DNA of 64,000 nucleotides from Cliona cf. orientalis. Its lineage: Eukaryota; Porifera; Demospongiae; Clionaida; Clionaidae. A program made the translations under genes and the position numbers. Location: NCBI GenBank assembly GCA_963930775.1, contig OZ005693.1:558001-622000 (forward strand). The letters run 5' to 3'. Positions 33,511 through 46,044 of this stretch are shown in pieces. Within the stretch, counting starts at the first letter, position 1. Each line of letters starts with the position of its first letter. The notes under the pieces are model-generated. The model did no database searches and had not been told where the DNA came from. It saw nothing but the letters and a program-made list of their open reading frames with translations.

Positions 33511-34612
33511 AACTACGGGAGTATTATAGGCGCTTTCTCCATGTAACCTTCTTAACATTACTCATCATATATCCATAAGTACAGTATAATATAGCTTGCT
33601 ACAGTATTAAGCTGTATACAGGTGTCTTATGTGTCCTTGGTGACATAGGTGCACTTGGTGTCGTAGGTGCCCTTATGTATACATTGGTATAATTCCGAGC
33701 GAAGCGAGGTTTCTACTCGGGCTCGAGAGTCGTTTCGTATGGCTTCATGGCCTATCTTTCGCGTGCGTCTAAATTTTCTTTCCTACTCTCTTCGACGACT
33801 CAGGCCACGTCGCCATGTGCTACTGAGTCGAAAGTTGTGGGCTCCCTCAAGATGGTCATGCAGTGCCTACAAACTCTACGGTTCGGCTGGACTGTGCTTA
33901 CCGGGTAAATCAATTTTCGCGCGGCCAAAAACGATCGCACCTTCTTGGCCCAAAGTTGTTTGTCCTATCGCTGACGGTAAAGATGTTGCTAGATGTGGCC
34001 TGTCAATTGGTCTACTCTTGGCTTCATTCTTCCAAGACTGACGACATAATGGAGCTCCTTTTGCTGCTAATACTTCAGCATAGACAAAAGGAACCACTCC
34101 CTTGTCACGTGATCTACACGTGCAACACAAATTTAATTTACAGGGAAGGCGGGGGAATCCTAAATTTAATAATACAAATTCATCATGCATAAACAGGAAG
34201 TTCAATACAGGATATTGGTTGGCATAGTGGCTCGCTGAGCGAGGACTGCTACACAAAGTGTAACTCTAGTATTATATCTGAGTCAGAACAAAACAAGCAT
34301 GTTACTGATGTTAAGTTGGACTCGACTGTCGTGTACCTGGACAGGATACCGTTGTTATGGGGACTACTTATTTCGGAAGAATCTAATTGCACCAGCATGA
34401 TCAAACGAGTACACTGATTGGATAGTTTAACATTCAATGTTAAATTTCAGTGTCAGATCAAAACTGACAGAGTAATGAGTATATAGCTATTCTTAGCACA
34501 GACCAGAGTAGTCCATGGTACCTCAAACAGGGACAAATTATTACTTGCTTAGCTTAAGGCCATTTGGTCATAAAGCCACAAGGCCAAAGGCCATTATTTC
34601 ATAACCCCTTGC

Positions 34613-36371
34613 ATGCCTTGCCTTGTATATACTACATGCAATACATTACACATGTACGTCACGAGAACGAGCTCCGCCCCCTCTGGGGCCTGGGCACGAT
34701 CGAGACTGATCAGCGCCTAGCCAGCCTACGCCGCGGGTTCCTGAATAAGCTGGATTGCTTAGCTGCTGAAACTTTATACCACAGGAAAAATTTTCAGTTC
34801 ACAACCATTGCAATATCATCCAAATTTGATGTAAATTTACCAAAAATACAATACTTTTACATTGCTAAATTTTAACAAAATTGTACCAATACGATGGTTG
34901 TATTTTGGCACAAGAGCTCTGAACATTGTAAAATTGTTGTAATTTAAAACACATGGATTGTAGAGTCAATGTACAATCATTGTAAAATATGTGTCAATCA
35001 GGATGTAATCAGTGATAATTGCCTACAGATTTCTCCTACATTGTATTTTTATTGTATTTCAGAAATACATAGGTTGCAAAAAATTTCAAGGATAGCAAAT
35101 TGGCTGTAAATTTCTACATTACAATGGTTGTAAACACACTTTTTTTTCCTGTGTACTCAAGTGACAGTGAAGAGACGGATCATTATTTCTCGATCGTAGC
35201 CAGAGAATTACACCATAGATTCAGCACTCCGCAAACGGTAACTCGGCCGCGGATATCATATAAATCAATCGGTAAGCCTGATCCCGGACCGCGGTGAATC
35301 TGGGTAAAAATTATTAGCTAATTTGTATCGTGCGAGGGTATATGTAGCCTCTCTTCGTAAAGAAGCTACGGCTCGATCAGGGCAGCTATATTACATCAAG
35401 TTATTGACTGATAGCTATAATTTTATATCTAGATCTACACTGCCAGAGGGAGTAAAAATGCTTTGATATTTTAACTAGGATCTTGTTATTTGATTCATGA
35501 TATAAATATTAAACTTGTTTTGTACTTTTCAGTGGCTGAGTTTGGGTTTGGATTTCATACTCAGACTTGAACAGAATGTAGTGACAAAGTAGCACTACAC
35601 TGATGAAAATATGGATTTCATGACTTTAAATTCAATTCAATTCATGCAAATAGAAAATGTATAGGATAGGGCAAGTTCTCTACACATTTAATTCATTTTC
35701 AGTTAGCAAAAATTCTGCCCTATCCTCTGACAAACAAGTGTAGGAAATGTCACATTTCGGTAAACACTACACTGTCGAATCTTAGTATATATAATATAGC
35801 TAATTGAATGATATGGACTTGCCTATATTAATTTTAATAAGTGTGCCATGGTCCAGTATGGTCACTGCATGGGTGTCATTTATAAATTGACTGTCTATTG
35901 CTGAGATGACATGTACAACATGCAAGTTATCAGATCAGAAAAAAAACTTAGCTAGCTACCCTAAATTAAACCACGGCTTTCTGTGCGATTTAATTATAAT
36001 TGAATTTTGTGTTTTGTGTGGGTAGGTATATGCACTGACAGATGTTCGTGTTTGTAGGGGTACTACCCCGTGGTCATGCCATCCCATCCACAATGGTTTG
36101 GTTTCCCATGACGGGCTGACCAATAGCCTGTAACCACTGCATGTAGCTACATTCTGGTCATGGTTGAGGTTCCAGATACCTAACAAGTTAAGTTACACAT
36201 GAGTACACTGATAGTGGTGGCCGAAAATCACATATACCGGTTGTTTTCCTCCTTCTTGGCTATCCTATCCTCGATATCTCAGGTCTAGATCTGATATATT
36301 ATAGTGCCATCATGCAGGTTATATATATATCATTATGTCTGCATGGTGACTAATTTTAGTGACACTGAGAA
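34613..36371. other. Intergenic and 5' region of NLR-B
   Basis: Collinear in patches with 5930-7800. A small insert with inverted ends (CCACAGGAAAAA / TTTTTTTTCCTGTG) lies at about 34780-35155. An AG-GT bounded open stretch at about 35162-35271 (SDSEETDHYFSIVAREL) could be a non-conserved exon, but the unit 1 counterpart (6010-6100) is not open in the same frame. Confidence 0.45.
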
Positions 36372-37341
36372 ATGCCATATTGGAGCATTGGAGAGTGGAG
36401 AGCCCGCATTGGGTCTTCATGGTGTGCCCTGGGCCGCCCATTCAAGATGAGGTCACCATTTAGAGGAAAGACTCGCAGAGGTTTGACGCTGAGTCAAGGA
36501 GTAGCAACACTCTTTCTATTGATAATGTCAATTGGAGTCAACCTTGGGGTACACACTTTAGTAGCAAGGGGACATCACCTCCCACTATTGAGTGAGTGGT
36601 ATTATGCATGGTCAACATAATTTTTAGCTTGCCACAATGTCTGCATGCCTTACAGTCAGTAACTGTTCAGTGATGTGTGCATTTCTTACAGATTTTTCCA
36701 AAGGTGGTACCATCCCTGACGAAATGTATTTGATCAATCTTGGCTTCGTTCTCACCCTGATCCTTCAGATTACCTCTGCTCTGGTCTACCAATTATTATC
36801 CATAGCCATCAAAAGATCAAAATCTGGTGTCGGTGGTGATTTATCAGAGAGCCTCTCCTTCAGAACCTGCCTTGTTTATTACTCGATCTTCCTGATACTG
36901 AAAATGATTAATCCATCAATGCATCCAGTCCACTGGCTGATCCTCTCAGGTAGCTACAGGAGTGCTCGCATATTAATAATTATTTTGAATGAGTTGTATG
37001 CAACATGCATATGTATAATTATTATGCATAATGTAACACGTATTAATTTTGTGATGCATAGTTTGTGTAGGTATACGTCTTCTTCATGTACATGCATCTA
37101 TAATACTATTATGCATTCAGTCATACAGATAGTGGACTATCTGAGATCTTTGAGTGTTCTATGGAAAGCCCTGGCCAATAAGCAGGACCTGGTGGAGAAG
37201 CTGCATTATGTTGATACTAAAGTACAAGTTGTGATTATGACCAAGCTCCAGGGGACATGGGTGTTGGCAGTGGCAAAAACGGTGCTGGATGTTGCGTTAT
37301 CAGTAGCTGCTTCTGTCATCTTATCTCTACTGCTGATATCT

Positions 37342-37368
37342 GGAGATGTTGAGGAGAACCCTGGACCT
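37342..37368 (+). other. 2A motif in NLR-B
   Basis: Encodes GDVEENPGP after the same hydrophobic helix as in NLR-A. All nine residues are identical in both paralogues although other positions of this exon differ (KVQVVIM against KVEVVMM), consistent with selection on the motif. Confidence 0.85.
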
Positions 37369-40300
37369 ATTGGAGGTATAATCAATATGTTACATTGCTT
37401 GACGATAATATAATATTTACAAAAATAGCCAGATAATAATATTATATATCATGCGTAATGTTAATGTCTGTTCACATAGATATTGATTTTGATTCCATTG
37501 ATACAACAGAATTGAGTAAGTTATTAATAATTTATGTACCAACTGCACGATGTTGAGAAATTAATATTATGCTCATCCTAGACGAAGGTGATCTGTCCAC
37601 AATCATTGATGAGATACTGCCCTTAGAATCAAGGTACTACAATCTCGGTCGATCACTGAATTTGAAAATAACAGACTTGCGAAAGATTCGTGATGAACAT
37701 CCCAGTGATTCTGATGGTCTTGAAGATGTATTGCTCCTGTGGCTTAATCAAAAGTATGATAAGAAGAAACATGGTCCACCCACATGGCGGATGCTGGTGG
37801 AAGCGGTCAACCGGAAGAGTGGTGGAGATAATCACGAGCTGGCCGAACAAATTGCTTTAAATCATCCAGCAGGTAGTAGCTAATTATTTGGATTGCATGA
37901 AGTGTGATGCACGCACTGGTGATGATTAATGTCATTATAATATTATGCCATGTATATATGTAATAAAGATGCCTCCTTAATACCTTGGCATGGAGAATTG
38001 TATCCTATAGTATATAGCCCTAGTATATATTATACTCTTTACCGAAGTTTTGTTGTAATATTATTGTAAACTATAATGGTGATACATTCTGTTTCCAGCA
38101 AAGAAAAGACGTACTGATAAAGGTGAGTAAAACAATAACTAGCAGTATTAAGTTTCTAGTCACCATCTGTGTTCGTTCATACCTACCACTTCTGCCTACA
38201 AATAGTATATTATTATTATAGCTAGTTATTTGGATCGTATCAAGTGTGTACCTGCATGCAAATGGGATACAATAATTGGTAATGCATCAGGCATTATGGA
38301 AATGTGGCTAAATTAATGACAGCCTGATTTTTATCCCTATAAAGACTCGTGATTTACGACTTAGAAGTGCATTTTTTTGTTCATCAATATAGAGGGGAAT
38401 TATATATAAGCACACATGCCAAGGAAGTGACCAATCTATTACTGTATGGTGGGTAATTTTTGGGAGTGCTGATTTTCGTGGAAATTTAGAGAAGGCCCTC
38501 AGAATTAAATTTTATGGTTTTAAATTTCGTGACAGTAATCCAGTCCAGGGTCGTGGTGCTGCACTAACGATGATATAATCGATACACGCACTTGATCTCG
38601 CTCGCGCTCTTCTTTGTTTAACTAAGCCACATCTGCAAAGAGAGAGCATGAGAGAGAAGAATATTGTGTCAAAGATGCCATCAGCTGGATGGCAGTGGCT
38701 ACTGTTACTTGCTGAAAACAGTTGATCGTGCTGCGTTGCCAGCCTTGATGTTTTGGCCACACCCATCATCGATATCTGGATTCATGTGGATAATATCACC
38801 ATAGGTACTAGCTTTCGTGGGTGCGAAATTTTCATGACTGCCAAGTCAACCATGCACGAAAATAACGAAAATTAGCACCCCACGAAAATATGGTATTTGA
38901 TCCTTGCACTCCAGCTTCAAAAAATTAGTAGTTATAGAAATAATTGACCAGATGCATCCCTATATAGGTTTTACCACATCCCTAGTAGCTTCATTGTATA
39001 TAGTAAAGGGTCACTATATATGCATGTAAGTAGTATACTTAGTATTATGTAATGCTTTAAAGTGCCAAAACTTGAAGATGAAACTTTGGGACAGATGACA
39101 AACTTTAAAATATTTATAGAACCATTCATATTCACCTGTATCTGTGCCAAATTTCACGATTTGATACCCTTAGCTTACTGGGCAAATATTGCTTGTTTCA
39201 GAAAAGTAAATTGCTACTATAGGGATGTAACCTGTTAGTACACTTGGAATGTACAGTAGTCTGTAAATTTAATTTTGGCATATCACCTTTCAATGCACAT
39301 TAACATTTTTAGCAGGAAGTTTGACTGCATCCCTTCAGGAGGAAACTAAGCCAAAGCATTGTGACACTGAAGGTGAGCATCTTGAAGCTGTATACTTGCA
39401 GACATTATCATGACTAATTGCACTGTAGAATCGGATGCAGATGTCCTCAGTATTAACAACATAAAAGAAGTGCTTGATGAGATGTGGGACTATCGTGCCA
39501 GATGGAAGTCAATAGGTATTGAATTGTGTGTGGACACTGGTACACTTGATGCAATCGAGAAAGACCACAGAATGGTTAATGACTGCCTTCAAGAAATGAT
39601 TAAGCACTGGCTCAGAAAAGGGTCAAGACCAACTAAAGAAATTATCAGAGTAGCTCTTCAATCTAAGCTTGTCTCAAATGCAGAAGGTATTAATAATTAT
39701 TATAATATCATGCAATCAAGCTTAATTATAATAATTGTAATAATATTATGGTTCTGTAATATTATTATGAGCTTCTATAATGAGTGCACGATGATGCTAA
39801 GCTCATGCATTGCATGGTGAACATAGCTTAGCAAGATGAAATTTATGCCTGTTTACTACCCTGTATGCTATAACTGTAGCTGGTGATAGAATGTTTGAAG
39901 TCACAGAATCTGATGACAAGTTAGAAGAGTTTACTGCATACTTGAAATCACTCTACAAAGCCAAGACTCAAGCTAACTTCAGTGGCGATGACCACTGGCC
40001 TCCTCCGGTAACTGATAAAGTGTTTAGTTTGGCAATGATCATGCCGGAACAAGTGCAGCGAAGAAATATTGATGATCATTTCATACGTGAGACTATTACA
40101 GGCAAGATTGATGATATTTTACGAAAAAAAGTTCCCATCACACTTAAACAAATCTTTGAAAAACCCGAACAAAAGAAAATATTGCTTGAAGGAGCCCCAG
40201 GATGCGGGAAGAGTACCCTCTCTCTGCACATATGCCATGAGTGGGTAGCTGATCGATTATTGAAAGAATACAGTCAAGTCATACTGGTGAAATTGCGTGA

Positions 40301-42685
40301 AGAAGTAGTTCAAAATGCCAAGAGCATAGCTGACTTGTTACCAAAACGAGACGGCACAATGGGACAAAATACAGAGAAAGAGATAAGTACTCATGATGGA
40401 GAAGGTGTTCTCTTCATTTTTGATGGCTGGGACGAGCTACCAGAGAAAGCACCAGGCCATTCTATCATCAGAGACATACTAGAATGCAATAAACTACACA
40501 AATTTAAAGCTCTGTGATCATCACATCTCGCCCCATCTCGTCAATGAATCTTCAAAAACTTGTTAATACTCGAATTGAAATCTTGGGGTTCACAAAAGCT
40601 GAACTGCAGAGATACTTTACTGGATGCCTGGGAGATGATCATGGCAAGGTCAAGGAACTGCAGCAAAGAATCAAAGAAAATCCATTTGTAGAAGGCAGCT
40701 GCTACTTGCCTTTGAATGCCAGCATCCTGGTCCACCTTTTCAAGTGTGATGGTGTACTTCCACATACTCAATTTGGGATTTTCGCTGCACTTACCTTTAA
40801 CTGCATATTTCGGCATCTGAAAAAGAAGAAGGAGCAACATGCTGGAATAAAGTCACTGGATAAGCTTCCAACTGCTATTCAAAGTCAGTTTGAACATATT
40901 TGTGAGATGGCATACAAGGGAGTGATAGAAGACCACATAACCTTTGACTTAGAACGCAGTTTCAACACTCTTGGTTTACTTCAGGGAGTAGAAAGCTTTG
41001 CTAGTGGAATACCATCACACTCCTACAACTTCCTCCATCTCTCCATACAGGAACTGTTGGCGGCCATTCACATGGCTACCAAGATGGATCCGAGTGAGCA
41101 GGTGGCACAATTCAAGGAACTCTTTGGTCGGGCTCGCTTTAGCGCTGTGTTCCAGTTTTATGCCGCCAAAACTAAACTTAAAGCACAAGGAATGGATGAA
41201 ATTGTTATCTTAGTTGTACAGAAGTGTATGCAAGACAGTAAAGTAACAGAATTAACACCTCATTCTGGTATCGACTCTGATCTGGATTCAGGTGGCTCCA
41301 GCTTGGGCCACAAATCCCAACCGCTTCTTCTCTCATTGCTACACTGTCTCTTTGAAGCTCAAGATGAGACTCTGTGTCAGCTGGTAGCCAAGGAACTCGA
41401 AGGGGAGCTGCAAGGTCTACAGGGGATCAGCCTCAGTCCAGCAGATTGTCTTTCCGTGGGCTACTTTCTCACCCATTGTAAACAATTCAAAGTATTCCTA
41501 GAAAGCTGTTCCATGGGTGCTGATGGGTGCAAGGCTTTATTCAGGAAGGATAAACAATATGACCTTGAATATCTTGAGTACGTGAATTTGGCGCTAGTAG
41601 TCCAGCCATATGCCATAGTAAGGTCTGGTGAACTAGACTCTCCTCTATGCGCGCACGCGCAAAATTGTGGAGGGTGTAGCTCGCTAGGCTAGGCATGGCA
41701 TTGCTCGTGCATGTGCATATGTACCGGTAGTTGGGTGGGGCTCGCTGGTATTGGCCAATCAAATTTGATATCACGTACGCGGTGGGAAGCTTAATTTCTG
41801 GCAGCTGCACGTTTACTGGCAGTGTTTTATTTTGCAAGTACAAAGTGAAAGTAGTTGGTGCAGCTAAAGTTCTGTATCGTGATAGACGTGACACTGTACT
41901 GAGAGGCTCGACTATATCGCACTATTCGTGGACACATTTATTAAGGAAAATGGTACGTGTAAGCTTAGTTATTTTGCCAGGTTGTATTAAATTATATAAT
42001 TTTGAGCACGAACCCCCCCATTCTTTTAGCCGCGCATGTATTATCCAGCTATTTATTTAATAGCCACAAATGTAACGTAAGCTTAGTCTAAATTACCTAT
42101 GGTGCAATTCACCAATCGCAGTTTTAAAAAGCCTTAGGCCAGAGCCTATACTATAAAAACTGCCATTTAACTGCGTACATACGTACCGTCGCTACCTTCG
42201 TGGGAAGGGCGTCGTTGACAGCAGTAGCCTGCCCTCCAAAACAAGCAGACCATAAGATATTTAGACTACGCAAATTATCTATGAGCAGATGAACAAGCGT
42301 TTTTAAATTTAAAGTAGCCTACGAACCAGCTCTGCCTTAAACCAACAGCTTCGGGCTTCTTTTTGAAATCGCTATAGCCTAAGGCAACAGCTACGCCCTT
42401 GGCGAAATACGGCTGTTGCCTAGCGGCGTTAATTAACTTTAATAACATCCGGTAATTAATGTGGTTGCCATGACAACATTGAATTTTACCACCACTTGTA
42501 CCTTGCCCAGTACAATAATTAATCAATTACTATTCCTCACTATTGTTGCCATGGTGATAAGATTAAAATTCCTTTAAATTGTTTTTATTAACAATAACAA
42601 CATTAATAAACACCTAGACTTAATGCTACTTACCTACTTATTATAATATGGCGGTCGGTGTCTTCCTCTCTCCTTCCACTCATAG

Positions 42686-43317
42686 CCTCATTGACAACTC
42701 CATCGGCGATGAAGGAGCCAAGGTCCTGTCCGACGCCATCAAGACAATGGCTAATCTTGAGACGTTGAGGTAAGTTGACCTAGCTACAATAATGTTGTCT
42801 ACTTACTAGACTAGCTAGGTGAGTTAGTGTGTCATGGCGGTCGGTGTCTTCCTCTCTCCTTCCACTCACAGCCTCAGGAGGAACTCCATCGGCGATGAAG
42901 GAGCCAAGGCCCTGTCCGACGCCATCAAGACAATGGCTAATCTTGAGGTGTTGGAGTAAGTTGACCTAGCTACAATAATGTTGTCTACTTACTAGACTAG
43001 CTAGGTGAGTTAGTGTGTCATGGCGGTCGGTGTCTTCCTCTCTCCTTCCACTCACAGCCTCAAGGTCAACTCCATCGGCGATGAAGGAGCCAAGGTCCTG
43101 TCCGACGCCATCAAGACAATGGCTAATCTTAAGGTATTGAAGTAAGTTGACCTAGCTACAATAATGTTGTCTACTTACTAGACTAGCTAGGTGAGTTAGT
43201 GTGTCATGGCGGTCGGCCTCTCCTTCCACTCACAGCCTCGGCTGGAACGACGCCATTACCGACGAAGGAGAAAGAGTTCTTAGAGAAGCTGCTGAAGGGA
43301 AAGGCATAGACGTATAG
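42686..43317 (+). repeat. LRR exon array of NLR-B: four exons, 186-bp period
   Basis: Starts 42686, 42872, 43058, 43236 (steps 186, 186, 178), with the same 84-nt exon and 102-nt intron as in NLR-A and the same shortened last intron. The copy number therefore changed by two whole units since duplication. Confidence 0.95.
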
Positions 43318-44273
43318 TAAGTCCACAACTGTTGTTTTCATGTACAGTAGAACATTTCCTGACCTAGCCACGCACAAGTACACTACGCTGTCTCTCTCAG
43401 CCACTCACTGACATCAGTCGGTGACGCGCTACAAGCGTAGAGCTCGGCGAGTGGCCTGCATCTTCCAGAGAGCCGCCATAGCTTCTTTTATCCTCCCGCT
43501 CGTACGGCCGCCATTTTGTAGCGGCTATGTCGAATTTTGAACATCGACCTAGCCGCGCACAAGTAGCGTACACTGTCTCATTTAGTTTCTCACTAGTCTC
43601 TGGTGTAGTAGCACATTCCAAATAGCCGACTGTGAGGGAGAGAGTGTTCCTTTTCGAGCGCTAGCAGCCATCTTTGTCCGCGGCACCTGCTTCTTTGCCT
43701 CTGGCAGTGTATGGCTAGTTCATTGTCAAGTACCTTGTAAATTTTTTTCTGTGTTTCACAGTTTCCTCTTAAACTTAATATAACGATGTCAACGACGTAG
43801 AACCTTCACCGCTGGCTCTCAATTCAGTAGCTACTACCTCACTGACCGTAGCTTTGGCTAGCTAGCTGCAGGGCGGCTCATATGCTCCTGCTAGCTGTAC
43901 TGCTCTGTCTACAGCTCAGCTTGTTGACAATTATCGTTAATTAGGACAACTTCCGCATTTTTGTGGCTGGTTGTAGACCGGATGTGCTGCATAGCAGTGG
44001 CGTGAGAAGATATTTTGGAGTATATAGGGGGCTGAGAATTGGAAGTTGGGTAGCTGTGCCAATGGTGGGCCGTGCCTAGGGGGTCTGGGGGCATGCTCCC
44101 CCAGGAAATTTTTAATTTCACATCGTTTTAGAGTGATTCTGGTGCATTCTAAGCACATTGGTTGACATAGCTATTACAAATTTTCGAGATTTTGTTGGGC
44201 CAAAGTTCAACTGCTACACTCCAATTTAAAACCTGCTCATCCAAAACACTTGAGACAGCAAATTATGTGTATA

Positions 44274-44651
44274 GAGGGATTCCACAAAACGATTGGCCAA
44301 TTAACGCTTCATAAATTGATGACACCCCTTGTGGGCAAAAGATGTCGTAGCCCAGTAGCTTGCGTGTAAATGAGCGATCCTTTTTTTTTTAGAAAGTAGG
44401 CATGTTGAGCCTCCTTTTGTTCATGGGTGGAGTGTATTAAGTAAGAAATTTGGGTTTTGTGCAACGAAATTACTCGAAACCCCACGATATCTCACTGACC
44501 TTGCTTGCTTTTTACACAGGAGGCAATGGGGCTTATCGAACTCTTGCCCACAAAGGGTGTGGTCAATGTGGGCGTGGTACCGCCGATCTAGCGCAGTGCT
44601 AATTGACACTTCACAGAGTGTTAATTGGCCAATCGTTTTGCGGAATCCCTC
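44274..44651. mobile_element. 378-bp MITE flanked by TATA
   Basis: Inverted ends of about 35 bp: GAGGGATTCCACAAAACGAT, then TGGCCAATTAAC. Flanked by TATA at 44270-44273 and 44652-44655, suggesting a TA or TATA target. Nested in the insert at 43983-44850. Confidence 0.75.
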
Positions 44652-45493
44652 TATATACAGAATCGAGGCTACATGCATAATAATGTCCTAGCACAAAACC
44701 AGTGTAAATCCTATTCAAGTGTGCACAATTAAAATTTCTGGGTGTAGGTAGTACATAATTTACTGGGTAGGCTGTAGGGGGGGGTGGGCTGAGCCCCCCT
44801 ATATTTTGAACTGTTCAGCCCCCCTGGTTTTTATGCCAGTGCATAGTGTGTGTGTGTACATGTATTTTTCTGTACTAAGTTTATGGTACCTCTTCTAAAA
44901 GGAACTATGTACCCCAGACTATTGTTCATGGGTGGTAAACCAATTCCAAGTGTTAGTATTCTTACGGACAATTTTGGGATGTTTTGGAGGGGGGGGGTGT
45001 GATGGAAGGAGTATGGGAGTATTGATTGTTCCTTGTACATAACATAATATTATGGTCTAGCATTGCTAGCCAGCCACCCTCCAAGCACCAGCATAGTTAG
45101 CACACAAATAGGAAAGGTCTGGTCATGTCTATGTACAAATAATTTTGTTTCAGCACATAATTATGTCAACATTTACGGGTATGTGATGTGTGCATTTAAT
45201 TTGCAGTTTTTAAAGTCTGAGATATCAGTAATCTGAAAGTAGAAAACCACAGTACTGTTCACTGATAGAGACCAATAGAGACGATAAAAAATTAATGTTA
45301 TCCTGTTTGTATTGATCATGATTGATTTGATTTCTTGTGTTATTTTATCAAAGCACTGACATTACATTTCCTGTTTTGTTGTTGTGTGAATATTATAATG
45401 TATGCACTTGCAATAATTGTCAATAACAAGTTGTTTTTTTTTCCCCTTCAACTGTGCAAGATAATGTGGGTTCAAAGCATGACAGACGCAATA

Positions 45494-45583
45494 TTATGGT
45501 AGTGGTCGTCACAGTCAAAAGTATAATTATGCTCACTATAGACGGCATTATTTAACTTTTATCTGTGACGACCACTACCATAA
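45494..45583. mobile_element. Unit 2 copy of the TTATGGTAGTGG MITE
   Basis: Same position and ends as 18733-18826; only point changes and a few deletions separate the two. Confidence 0.8.
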
Positions 45584-46044
45584 TTATCTGCATCAAAATA
45601 AAATCCAGACCATTGAGCAGTTGAGGAGATATACGGCTGTTTTTTGAACATTACAAATCATTTTTCTGCCACATGTATACCAACAGAGCCAGGGGCAGTT
45701 ACAATTAAAATTTGTTATGACAAAAGGGACAGACCTATAATATTATTATTATAATTAAGAAGAAGGTCTGGAAGGTCTTGATGCAGCTTAGCCTCGTGCC
45801 CAGGCTCTCGGGAGGGGGGAGGGGGAAAGAGAGCCTGGTACAGACCGTTCGCGCATGCGCCTAATTTATTCAAACTTTTGTGGCTTATGATGTCATACAC
45901 CAAACGCGTGATATGGTCTTACGCGAATATACGTAAATGGAACTGGACACGCCCATTATCATGAATATTAAGATTGCGCTCGCGAATGGCAAATTGCGCG
46001 AAAGCGAAGCCACGTGTATGACCATCGTTTGTTCCGTGGTTAAT

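Larger units (their letters stand above)
32340..34612. mobile_element. Second copy of the long-TIR element, with nested inserts
   Basis: Arms start GGATTATGAAATAAGATGGC (left) and end TTATTTCATAACCCC (right); the arm sequence is that of 29309-31208 (phrases GGCCTTTGGCCTTGTGGC and TGATCATGCTGGTGCA). Left arm is split by the TTAA element at 32403-32917. The centre (33520-34270) is unique, with short frames at 33667-34041 and 33876-34256 that match nothing recognised. Confidence 0.7.
36372..43317 (+). pseudogene. NLR-B: same plan as NLR-A, NACHT exon frameshifted
   Basis: Exons: 36372-36591, 36692-36949, 37121-37375, 37480-37515, 37582-37872, 38099-38122, 39316-39372, 39429-39686, 39880-41577, then LRR exons 42686-42769, 42872-42955, 43058-43141 and 43236-43317. 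Every splice site and phase agrees with NLR-A, and the coding sum is a multiple of three except for one 5-nt insertion near 40503 (CACAAATTTAAAGC against CACAAAAGC). It lies after Walker B (LFIFDGWDELP) and before VIITSRP and leads to TGA 4-5 codons later. Downstream the other frame stays open for 392 codons, so the break is recent. Differences from A: a longer exon 2 (GGTIPDE), an extra basic microexon, a longer linker exon and fewer LRRs. The membrane leader, 2A and both Death domains would still be made. Confidence 0.85.
43318..45788. other. 3' flank of NLR-B, non-coding
   Basis: 43318-43980 and 44860-45780 match 16643-17260 and 17270-18970 of unit 1. The stretch 43983-44850 is an insert present only here, starting CAGTGGCGTGAGAAG, with the nested foldback at 44274-44651. 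No gene seen. Confidence 0.55.

Noticed and set aside
33667-34256. Overlapping frames of 109-126 codons on both strands
   Set aside because: They sit in the centre of the long-TIR element, overlap each other on opposite strands and show no motif.
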